Part shown: piece after piece, positions 1 to 4,990 of the stretch
Layout of the letters: the number at the start of each line of letters is the position of its first letter
Numbering within the stretch: position 1 is the first letter of the stretch
Origin: Leucobacter sp.
GTDB taxonomy: Bacteria > Actinomycetota > Actinomycetes > Actinomycetales > Microbacteriaceae
Direction: 5' to 3'
DNA: 5,219 nucleotides
Assembly: GCA_017990305.1 (NCBI GenBank)
Contig: JAGNOB010000169.1
Span: forward strand, 1 to 5,219
Notes under the pieces: model-generated
What the model saw: the letters and a program-made list of their open reading frames with translations, nothing else
The model's database searches: none
What the model was told of the DNA's origin: nothing
Position numbers and translations under genes: made by a program

Positions 1-910
1 GGGCGAGTTGCCCCGCGCGCCTGGGCGGAGCGACCTGCCCCGCGAGCATGGCCAGGAGCGCGACCGCGAAGCCCAAGAGCTGCACCGCTGTCAGCGATTC
101 GCCCCCGATGAACACTCCGATGACCGCTGCGACAAGTGGCGAGAGCAGGCCGAGGAGCGCGGTTGAGGTGACTGGGAGCTGCCGCAGTCCAGAGAACCAG
201 ATCGTGTAGCTCACGAGCGCGCCGAAGACGATGAGCCAGAGGTATCCAGCTACGGCCCGGCCGTCGATCCCGGTGGGCACGCCCTCGAACACGAGTGTCG
301 GCAGGAGCAGCACGAGCCCGGCCGCGGCGAGCTGCCAGCCGGCGAGCGTCATTGCAGAGACCCCCTCCGGCCTGCCCCACCGCTTCGTGAGGACGACGCC
401 GACCCCCATCGACGCGGCCCCGGTGAGACCCGCGGCGAGTCCGAGCGGGCTGAAAGCCGCGCCGGGGCCGAGGACTACGAGGGCGATGCCGATGATGCCG
501 ACGACGCCCCACCCGATCCGCCACCCGGAGAGCTTTTCGCCGAGGATCCACACCGCGAGGAACGCGACAACGATCGGCTGCGCTGCCCCGAGTGTGGCAG
601 CAACGCCGCCGGGCAGCTGCTGCGCGGAGAGGAAGAGCAGCGGGAAGAACGCGGCCATATTCAGGGTGCCGAGCACGAGGCTCTTCCACCACCAGGATCC
701 GCGGGGCAGGGTGCGCGTGATGACGAGCGCGACGAGGCCGGCGGGGAGGGAGCGCATGAGCGCCGCGAAGAGCGGGTGGCCGTCGGGTAAGAGGTGGGTC
801 GTGACGATGTAGGTCGTGCCCCAGATGGCGGGAGCGAGGGCGGTGAGGGCGACGAGGCCGGCGCGGCCGGGGCCGGCGGAGGGCGTGGGGGATGCGGAGG
901 ATATGTTCAC
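1..910 (-). CDS. DMT-superfamily transporter, EamA family (3' end cut by window edge)
   Basis: Reading the minus strand from GTG at 910 gives 303 open codons with no stop before the window edge. The product is very hydrophobic, with about ten membrane segments in two repeats, as expected for the EamA fold of the drug/metabolite transporter superfamily. Visible family marks are PAIWGTTYIV in the first helix (about residue 27), an LGEKLSGW turn closing the first repeat, LPVTSTALLGLLSP in the second repeat and a final IGGESLT turn. Family members are usually about 290-320 residues, so only a short tail is missing. It should act in the cytoplasmic membrane, exporting or importing a small metabolite; the substrate cannot be read from sequence. 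The GTG start is chosen because no in-frame ATG lies nearby; its ribosome binding site is weak (GAG close to the start). The gene is divergent from the LysR gene at 990, its likely regulator. Confidence 0.9.
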   Translation of the reverse strand, partial: MNISSASPTPSAGPGRAGLVALTALAPAIWGTTYIVTTHLLPDGHPLFAALMRSLPAGLVALVITRTLPRGSWWWKSLVLGTLNMAAFFPLLFLSAQQLPGGVAATLGAAQPIVVAFLAVWILGEKLSGWRIGWGVVGIIGIALVVLGPGAAFSPLGLAAGLTGAASMGVGVVLTKRWGRPEGVSAMTLAGWQLAAAGLVLLLPTLVFEGVPTGIDGRAVAGYLWLIVFGALVSYTIWFSGLRQLPVTSTALLGLLSPLVAAVIGVFIGGESLTAVQLLGFAVALLAMLAGQVAPPRRAGQLA

Positions 911-939
911 GTCTCAATCGTCGTGCCGAACAAACCCAT
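907..939 (-). CDS. Possible 10-codon leader ORF overlapping the transporter start
   Basis: An ATG at 939 on the minus strand opens MGLFGTTIET and stops at TGA 909-907. That stop overlaps the GTG start of the transporter as GTGA, the usual overlap for translational coupling. A GGA lies about 5 nt upstream of the ATG. The transporter's own GTG has only a poor ribosome binding site, so coupling from this mini-ORF could explain how it is translated. So short an ORF could easily arise by chance; the peptide resembles nothing I recognise. Confidence 0.25.
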   Translation of the reverse strand: MGLFGTTIET

Positions 940-954
940 GAGTCCAACACATTG

Positions 955-983
955 TTGTCATTGCATCAATGAATTGAGATCAT
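955..983 (+). promoter_or_regulatory. Putative promoter of the LysR gene (leaderless mRNA)
   Basis: TTGTCA at 955-960 matches the -35 consensus at five of six positions, and GATCAT at 978-983 matches the -10 consensus at four of six, with a 17-bp spacer. Seven bases beyond the -10 lies position 990, the A of the LysR ATG, so the transcript would begin at or next to the start codon. Leaderless mRNAs are common in actinobacteria, and this fits the lack of a strong ribosome binding site. Confidence 0.45.
958..972. promoter_or_regulatory. Perfect dyad, probable LysR operator
   Basis: TCATTG-CAT-CAATGA is a perfect inverted repeat with 6-bp arms and a 3-bp centre, in the intergenic region between the divergent transporter and LysR genes. 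LysR-type regulators bind dyads built around T-N11-A, and one such match, TTGCATCAATGAA, starts inside it at 961. The dyad lies between the -35 and -10 elements proposed for the LysR gene, where binding would repress that gene. It could also control the opposite gene. A second, looser pair (TCTCAAT 912-918 and ATTGAGA 973-979) flanks the region. Confidence 0.6.
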
Positions 984-989
984 GGATGG

Positions 990-1895
990 ATGGAGCTGCA
1001 GCAGATGCGATACGTCGTGGCGGTCGCCGAGGAGCGAAACTTCACCCGCGCGGCCGAACGCTGCCGTGTGGTGCAGTCGGCGCTGAGCCACCAGATCAAG
1101 GCGCTTGAGCGCGAGCTCGGGGTCGAACTCTTCGCCCGCACGAGCAGGCGCGTCGAGCTAACGGCTGCGGGCGAGGCCTTCCTGCCGCACGCGCGTGCGA
1201 GCCTGGAGTCGGCCGAACGCGCCGGCGCCGACGCCGCGGCCGCCGAAGGTGAGGTGCGCGGTGCCCTGACGATCGGACTCATCCCGACGGTGACGGCCGT
1301 TGACGCCCCGGCAGCGCTCGCCGCGTTTCACCGCGCCCACCCCGCGGTGAAAATCGGGCTGCGCGGCGGCGGGTCTGACGGGTTCGTTTCCGAGATCGCC
1401 GCCGGGCGGATGGACGCCGCAATTCTCGGTTTCCCAGACGACGTCAGGGTGACGGGCGTCGCCACGCGCGTGCTCGCCCGTGAGCGGCTCGTCGCCGTAG
1501 TGCCCGAGGGGCACCCGCTCGTGGCGCACGGAGAACGTGGCGGCGTGCGCCTCGCGGATCTCGCGGGGGAGACCTTTGCCGACTTTCCCGCGGACACCCC
1601 TGGGCGCGCGCAGTCCGACCGCGCCTTCGCGGCCGCCGGAGTGCAGCGCGACGTCGCATTTGAGGCAATGGACGTCGGGCTCTTGCTCGACCTCGTGCGC
1701 AACGGCCTCGTCGTCACGATTATGGCGCGCGGGCTCCTCGCTGGCCAGGCAGGCGTGCGTGCTGTCGAGCTTTGCGATGGGCCTACGCGTGTCGAGTACC
1801 TCGCCTGGAGTGCATTTAACCCGTCGCCGGCAGCGCTGGCCTTTCTCGAGTTTCTTCACGGGAAGGATGCCGCAGCTAGGCCCAGCCGCGGATGA
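990..1895 (+). CDS. LysR-family transcriptional regulator
   Basis: The 301-residue product has the usual LysR length and layout. Residues 1-60 form the winged helix-turn-helix: MELQQMRYVVAVAEERNFT, then AAERCRVVQSALSHQIKALE as the HTH helices, then LGVELFART and the wing VELTAAGEAFLPHA. A linker helix (about 61-90) leads to the periplasmic-binding-like effector domain, which opens with GALTIGLIPTV at about 92 and contains the expected GRMDAAILGF and LVAVVPEGHPLV strands. It should act as a cytoplasmic DNA-binding tetramer that responds to a small molecule. The start at 990 is the only one giving a canonical LysR N-terminus; ATGs at 982 and 986 are out of frame. Being divergent from the EamA transporter with a dyad between them, it most likely controls that transporter and itself. 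Its last codons overlap the 3' end of the minus-strand dehydrogenase pseudogene by 20 bp. The effector is unknown. Confidence 0.93.
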   Translation: MELQQMRYVVAVAEERNFTRAAERCRVVQSALSHQIKALERELGVELFARTSRRVELTAAGEAFLPHARASLESAERAGADAAAAEGEVRGALTIGLIPTVTAVDAPAALAAFHRAHPAVKIGLRGGGSDGFVSEIAAGRMDAAILGFPDDVRVTGVATRVLARERLVAVVPEGHPLVAHGERGGVRLADLAGETFADFPADTPGRAQSDRAFAAAGVQRDVAFEAMDVGLLLDLVRNGLVVTIMARGLLAGQAGVRAVELCDGPTRVEYLAWSAFNPSPAALAFLEFLHGKDAAARPSRG

Positions 1896-2415
1896 CGATT
1901 TTGCCGACAGTGCCCCGTCGACAAGCTCAGCGACGGCACTGAGCAAGTTGTGCTGTTCGATCATGTCGGCGGTCTGAAGCATCGGGCGGGTGAACATTCG
2001 CTCCCAATGCCAGGCGATGCTCTTGGTCTTCAACGGGGTGATGTCGCGTGGTCCGTCATCGATCGCGACAATGTGCCCAAAGGGCGCAGTGGGCTCCGCG
2101 TGTGCCTCGACCTGGCCGGCTGAGTGGGCAGTGAACACCCAATCGACGCCGTCGGGAGCGAATGCAAGCACCTGCGGTGGGAGCGACTCCCGGTGAGTGG
2201 AAGCGATGCTGCGTCGGCGAACCCCAGCGCCCTGAACCCGTCTTTCGGTGCACCGGCGCGCACCTTCACGTCAACTGGATTCACGGACACTGGAGCAACC
2301 TCGATGACGAGATCACGTGGTCCGAGCGGGGGCACGGCTACCGTTCGTTCGACAAGGCAGTCGGGGTGGTAGCCGGGAGAATCTGTTCGTAGCCAATCGT
2401 GATCGTGTGCGTCAT
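1876..2415 (-). pseudogene. Zinc-type alcohol dehydrogenase/quinone oxidoreductase-like pseudogene, about half deleted
   Basis: The pieces fit a medium-chain dehydrogenase/reductase of the zinc-binding alcohol dehydrogenase family (about 335-340 residues when intact), read from ATG 2415. MTHTITIGYEQILPATTP lies in one frame. The next piece, LVERTVAVPPLGPRDL to NPVDVKVRAGAPKDG, lies in another; restoring one C at about 2356-2357 would join them. GFRALGF then jumps to ADAASLPLTG (about 2216-2222), losing roughly 50 residues in frame. A second gap at about 2186-2192 removes most of the nucleotide-binding fold including its glycine-rich loop, and shifts frame to ESLPPQVLAFAPDG, VDWVFTAHSAGQ and on to AELVDG. 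A third gap near 1911-1920 removes about 30 residues before the terminal GTVGKIVIRGWA and TAG at 1876. About 180 codons remain, so no working enzyme can be made. Gap sizes come from my memory of the family. The surviving pieces are still close to family consensus, so the decay looks recent. Confidence 0.88.
1908..1941. repeat. 34-bp quasi-palindrome (stem-loop) at the LysR 3' end
   Basis: CAGTGCC (1908-1914) and GTCG (1917-1920), separated by a 2-nt CC bulge, pair with CGAC (1931-1934) and GGCACTG (1935-1941) around the 10-nt loop ACAAGCTCAG. The stem starts 13 bp past the LysR stop and could end transcription without a T-tract, as many actinobacterial terminators do. The core GTCGACAAGCTCAG resembles, from memory, short palindromic intergenic repeats built on TTCGACAAGCTCA in actinobacterial genomes. 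The same bases also encode AELVDG in the decayed dehydrogenase gene on the other strand, so the resemblance may be chance. Confidence 0.5.
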
Positions 2416-2422
2416 GCTCCCC

Positions 2423-2453
2423 ATCGTTGGCCACGCACCCCGGGCCATGTCAA
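2423..2453 (-). promoter_or_regulatory. Possible relict promoter of the dehydrogenase pseudogene
   Basis: On the minus strand TTGACA (2453-2448) is a perfect -35 element. The best -10 is AACGAT (2428-2423), a weak match with a long 19-bp spacer. Transcription would start almost at the pseudogene's ATG (2415). An in-frame ATG at 2424 also exists, and GGGGAG lies directly before 2415. If still active, this promoter drives only a broken transcript. Confidence 0.3.
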
Positions 2454-2482
2454 GAGGGGAGCTGCCCGACGGCGAAGTGCCT

Positions 2483-2531
2483 GTAAAGCTTGCTTGACGT
2501 AAAGTGAGCTTGTCTGTAAAGTTTGCTGTAC
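2483..2531. promoter_or_regulatory. Three contiguous 16-bp dyad operators, probably for the XRE regulator
   Basis: Three near-contiguous sites share the form GTAAAG-N4-CTnnnC. Site 1 (2483-2498) is GTAAAG cttg CTTGAC, site 2 (2499-2514) is GTAAAG tgag CTTGTC, and site 3 (2516-2531) is GTAAAG tttg CTGTAC. Each is an imperfect inverted repeat: the arms match at five of six positions in sites 1 and 3 and four of six in site 2. Sites 1 and 3 fit GTnnAG-N4-CTnnAC exactly. The -35 element spans sites 1 and 2, and the -10 lies in site 3, so occupancy should block RNA polymerase. Short dyads in a row resemble operators of XRE/Cro-CI regulators, and such a regulator is encoded in the same operon, so autorepression is the simplest reading. 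Confidence 0.6.
2494..2522 (+). promoter_or_regulatory. Promoter of the membrane protein/XRE operon
   Basis: TTGACG (2494-2499) and TAAAGT (2517-2522) are separated by exactly 17 bp, a good housekeeping-sigma promoter. Transcription would begin near 2529, about 39 nt before the ATG at 2568. The local sequence is clearly more AT-rich than the surrounding genes. Both promoter elements lie inside the operator array at 2483-2531. Confidence 0.7.
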
Positions 2532-2554
2532 AACGATTGATTTGCCAAGAAAAC

Positions 2555-2558
2555 GGAG
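2555..2558 (+). promoter_or_regulatory. Ribosome binding site that decides the membrane-protein start
   Basis: GGAG at 2555-2558 directly touches the upstream ATG at 2559 but is 9 nt before the in-frame ATG at 2568. Only the second has usable spacing, so the start is placed at 2568 and the three residues MPA are left out. Confidence 0.7.
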
Positions 2559-2567
2559 ATGCCTGCC

Positions 2568-3074
2568 ATGAACGAACACCCGACGGCGGGCGGCGCAGCC
2601 GCACCCCACCTCGACCGCCTACAGCGGGGTCAGACTCGGCTGGGCCGCGCCCGATTTGGCGGCGGCCTCGGCGCGCTCGTGGCGAGTTCACTTGTGTGTG
2701 GCGTCATCCTGGCCGGCGGGTTGGGGTGGCTCTTCTCCGCTCTGGTGACCCCCGAATCTCGGGTCGCCGGTTTCGTTGTGTTCACAGCGATGACCCTCCC
2801 GTTCCTCGCCATGCTTGTTTGGGCCCTGCTTGTCGACCGCAGCACGATCTCCGGAGCCGTTGACCGACCAGAGGAGTCGATCGAGTCCGTCTGGTACGAG
2901 AAGGCAGCGAGCGGGGCGTTCGGCGACATCCTGCTTGTCGGCGGTATCGGCGCGGTCGGCTTCTCGATCCTGCAGGTCGAAGCGCCGGTCATGGTGGTCC
3001 TCGCGACCGTGCTCGTGTGTGCAATGCTCGATTTCGGTGTGCGCTACCTCTGGCAGAAGACTCAGGCGAGCTAG
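2568..3074 (+). CDS. Four-helix integral membrane protein, partner of the XRE regulator
   Basis: The product has 168 residues. A hydrophilic N-terminus rich in R and Q (1-30) is followed by four predicted membrane helices at about 33-57, 66-89, 117-136 and 140-155, so both ends should be on the same side, probably the cytoplasm. The most distinctive part is the charged loop between helices 2 and 3 (about 90-118), with RPEESIESVWYEKAASGAFGD; acidic and aromatic residues packed there suggest a conserved or interacting surface. I recognise no enzyme or transporter motif and cannot name the family; small membrane proteins beside short XRE genes are a recurring arrangement in bacteria. Its TAG stop shares its last base with the GTG start of the XRE gene, so the two are co-transcribed and probably translationally coupled. 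A role in sensing envelope state or restraining the regulator at the membrane is inference only. Confidence 0.85.
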   Translation: MNEHPTAGGAAAPHLDRLQRGQTRLGRARFGGGLGALVASSLVCGVILAGGLGWLFSALVTPESRVAGFVVFTAMTLPFLAMLVWALLVDRSTISGAVDRPEESIESVWYEKAASGAFGDILLVGGIGAVGFSILQVEAPVMVVLATVLVCAMLDFGVRYLWQKTQAS

Positions 3075-3280
3075 TGCGCAACTCGCTTCCCGAGCGACGC
3101 CAAGCCCTCGGCTGGTCGCAGCAGCGACTCGCCGAGGAGCTCGGTGTCTCGAGGCAAACCATTCTCTCAATCGAGAAGGGGCGCTACGACCCGTCGCTCC
3201 CACTCGCCTTCCGCCTCGCAGCGGTCTTCGAGTGCCACATCGAGGAGCTGTTCTCACCCGAGGCGGAGCGCCCGAGTTAA
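3074..3280 (+). CDS. Small XRE-family (Cro/CI-type HTH) transcriptional regulator
   Basis: The 68-residue product is almost entirely one HTH_3 domain. Helix 1 is about residues 4-12, SQQRLAEELGV (15-25) is helix 2, SRQTILSIEKG (26-36) is the recognition helix, and DPSLPLAFRLAAVFECHIEELF (39-60) is the typical C-terminal part. There is no ligand or dimerisation domain beyond this, as in other short regulators of the group. The GTG start at 3074 is chosen because it gives the normal family N-terminus, overlaps the upstream stop (TAGTG) and has AGGCGAG 3-9 nt upstream. The frame stays open to an ATG at 3017, but that would add 19 unlike residues inside the upstream gene. It probably binds the three dyads at 2483-2531 and represses its own operon. 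The downstream ABC-F gene converges on it after 16 bp. Confidence 0.92.
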   Translation: MRNSLPERRQALGWSQQRLAEELGVSRQTILSIEKGRYDPSLPLAFRLAAVFECHIEELFSPEAERPS

Positions 3281-3296
3281 ACGCGCGCGGCGACTG

Positions 3297-4934
3297 CTAG
3301 GCGTGCGCGACGTCAGCCAGTGCCGCCCTCCGGTGTAGCCTTCCCCCCTCGTCGAGCTCAAGCACAACGTCGATTCCGAGTCGTTCGAGAAATTGGAAGT
3401 CGTGGCTCACGACGACGAGTGCCCCACGGTAGGCGTCGAGCGCCTGCGCGAGCTGCTCGACGGAGGCGATGTCAAGGTTGTTCGTGGGTTCATCGAGGAT
3501 GAGCAGCTGCGCGGGGGGATCTGCGAGCAGCAGTCGGGCGAGCGCGACGCGGAATCGTTCGCCGCCAGACAGCGTGCTCACGGGGCGGTCAACGCTGCTC
3601 CCGCGCAGCAGCAGCCGCGCGAGCTGGTTGCGGATCGTCCCTGCCGGGGTCTGGTGCGCGACTGCCGAGACGTTTGCTACCGCGCTCGCTTCCTCGTCGA
3701 GTCCGTCGAGACGCTGGGGAAGGAAACCGACGAGCTCGGTCGCGAGTCTGCCTGACGGTCGCCCGGGCGTGGGGTCGCTGCCCGCGAGCAACTGTGCGAT
3801 GAGCGTCGACTTGCCGCTGCCGTTCGCGCCGACGAGCGCGACGCGCTCGGGCCCCTGAACGATGATCGTTGTGTCGCCGTCGTGGAACTCGGCGATCCGC
3901 CTGCCGCGCGGTACCCCTGGGTCGGGGAGTGTCAGGTGGATATGTTCGTCCTCGCGCACGCGCGCGTCGGCAGCGTCGAGCGCGGCCTGCGCGGCGTGCA
4001 CCTTGTCATCGAGGGTGGAGCGCATCGCGCCGGCCGATTCCTGTGCCGCACTCGCCCGCTTGTTGACGAGGATCTTGGGGAGGCCGCCGTCGCGCTGTGT
4101 TTTTTTCGCGGTGCGCGCACGCGCTGCGAGCTTTGACTCGGCTTCCTGACGCTGACGTTTCTCGACCTTCAGGGTCTGCTGCGCGGCGCGCGCCGCCTGC
4201 TCGGCGGCCGCCTGCTGCTGCTCCTGGTGCGCCTGCCACTCGCTGTAGGGCCCACCGAAGGTGGTGAGTGTGCCGGCGTGGAGCTCGGTCGTGTGCTCCA
4301 TGCGTTCGAGGAGCTCGAGATCGTGACTGACGACGACAAGCGTTCCCGGCCACTCGTCGATGAAGCCGGCGAGTCGTGCCCGTGTGGCGCGGTCGAGGTT
4401 GTTTGTTGGCTCGTCGAGCAGCGTGATCGCGGTGCGGCGGATCCGCAGGCCGGTGATCGCGATGAGCATCGCTTCGCCGCCAGACACCTCGCTCACCTGG
4501 CGGTCGAGGTCGCTGGCGGAGAACCCGATCCGGTCGAGTGCTTCGTCGGCGCGCGATTCAATGTCCCAGTCGTCACCGATCGTGTCGAAGTGCTGCTGGT
4601 CAACGTCTCCGGCCTCGATCGCGCGAATGGCCGCGAGGGTCGTGTGGATCCCGAGGAGCTCGGCGATCGTTGCTCCGCCGCGCAGGGTGAGGGTCTGCTG
4701 AAGGTAGCCGACGTCGCCCGCCGCGTCGATCTTGCCCGAGGTCGGAGTGAGTTCGCCCGCGATGAGCTTGAGCAGCGTTGACTTGCCCGCGCCGTTTCGC
4801 CCGACGAGGCCCGTGCGCCCCTCGGGGAACGAGCCGCTCACGCGGTTCAGCGCGACGGTCCCGTCTGGCCACTCGAAGGTGACGTCGCGCAGCGAGATGG
4901 ATGACGTAAAAGAGGTTGCTTGATTGTGTGACAT
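3297..4934 (-). CDS. ABC-F family ATPase (ribosome-associated, two ATPase domains)
   Basis: This complete 545-residue protein has two ABC ATPase domains and no membrane segment, the ABC-F layout. Domain 1 has Walker A GRNGAGKST (45-53), signature SGGE (151-154), Walker B ITLLDE (170-175) and switch His 204. Domain 2 has Walker A GANGSGKST (369-377), LSGGE (455-459), LLILDE (477-482) and His 511. Both catalytic glutamates are present, so it should hydrolyse ATP. The linker (about 232-330) is a Gln/Ala/Arg-rich coiled coil with GLPKILVNKRASAAQ at its turn, the place where ABC-F proteins reach toward the ribosomal peptidyl-transferase centre. Known ABC-F proteins either tune translation or displace antibiotics such as macrolides, lincosamides and pleuromutilins; sequence alone does not tell which applies here. 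The start is supported by AGAAGGA 10 nt upstream. The gene ends 16 bp from the convergent XRE gene. Confidence 0.93.
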   Translation of the reverse strand: MSHNQATSFTSSISLRDVTFEWPDGTVALNRVSGSFPEGRTGLVGRNGAGKSTLLKLIAGELTPTSGKIDAAGDVGYLQQTLTLRGGATIAELLGIHTTLAAIRAIEAGDVDQQHFDTIGDDWDIESRADEALDRIGFSASDLDRQVSEVSGGEAMLIAITGLRIRRTAITLLDEPTNNLDRATRARLAGFIDEWPGTLVVVSHDLELLERMEHTTELHAGTLTTFGGPYSEWQAHQEQQQAAAEQAARAAQQTLKVEKRQRQEAESKLAARARTAKKTQRDGGLPKILVNKRASAAQESAGAMRSTLDDKVHAAQAALDAADARVREDEHIHLTLPDPGVPRGRRIAEFHDGDTTIIVQGPERVALVGANGSGKSTLIAQLLAGSDPTPGRPSGRLATELVGFLPQRLDGLDEEASAVANVSAVAHQTPAGTIRNQLARLLLRGSSVDRPVSTLSGGERFRVALARLLLADPPAQLLILDEPTNNLDIASVEQLAQALDAYRGALVVVSHDFQFLERLGIDVVLELDEGGRLHRRAALADVAHA

Positions 4935-4944
4935 GAGCTGGGTG

Positions 4945-4951
4945 TCCTTCT
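4945..4951 (-). promoter_or_regulatory. Ribosome binding site of the ABC-F gene
   Basis: AGAAGGA on the minus strand ends 10 nt before the ATG at 4934. It is the only purine-rich match in this GC-rich leader and supports the chosen start. The GGCGGCGGCC repeat lies just two bases upstream of it. Confidence 0.6.
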
Positions 4952-4953
4952 GT

Positions 4954-4990
4954 GGCCGCCGCCTGGGGCCTGAATCTGGGCCGCCGCCTG
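4954..4990 (-). repeat. 12-bp direct repeat in the ABC-F leader
   Basis: CAGGCGGCGGCC (minus strand) occurs at 4990-4979 and again at 4965-4954, exactly 25 bp apart, in the last 60 nt of the ABC-F leader. The upstream copy forms a hairpin with the CCGCC before it (CCGCC-ACA-GGCGG, 4996-4984). The downstream copy offers the same GGCGG to the same CCGCC, so two mutually exclusive pairings are possible, the second ending next to the ribosome binding site. Confidence 0.55.

Noticed and set aside
231..812. A 193-codon plus-strand open frame rich in Pro, Ser, Thr and Arg
   Set aside because: It is antisense to the EamA transporter, whose minus-strand frame gives a clear ten-helix protein; the plus-strand product has typical high-GC shadow composition.
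1158..2171. A 337-codon minus-strand open frame
   Set aside because: Only its first part (about 2171-1915) is real dehydrogenase-family sequence; the rest runs antisense through the LysR gene. It is one fragment of the pseudogene, not an intact gene.
2030..2434. A 134-codon minus-strand open frame starting MANDGEHD
   Set aside because: The N-terminal part is out of frame with the true MTHTITIGYEQ start and the tail after PLTG is frameshifted; only the middle is genuine dehydrogenase sequence.
2688..3257. A 189-codon minus-strand open frame across the membrane protein and XRE genes
   Set aside because: Arg/Gly/His-rich composition without any recognisable domain, antisense to two well-supported genes.
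3281..3299. A terminator between the convergent XRE and ABC-F genes
   Set aside because: The 16-bp gap holds only a CG-rich run with an imperfect short pairing to GTGCGCG just beyond it; there is no convincing stem-loop or T-tract.
4906..4929. GTAAAAG...GCTTGAT near the ABC-F start, resembling the XRE operators
   Set aside because: The spacing and arms do not fit GTnnAG-N4-CTnnAC, and the bases are the AT-richer first codons of the ABC-F gene.
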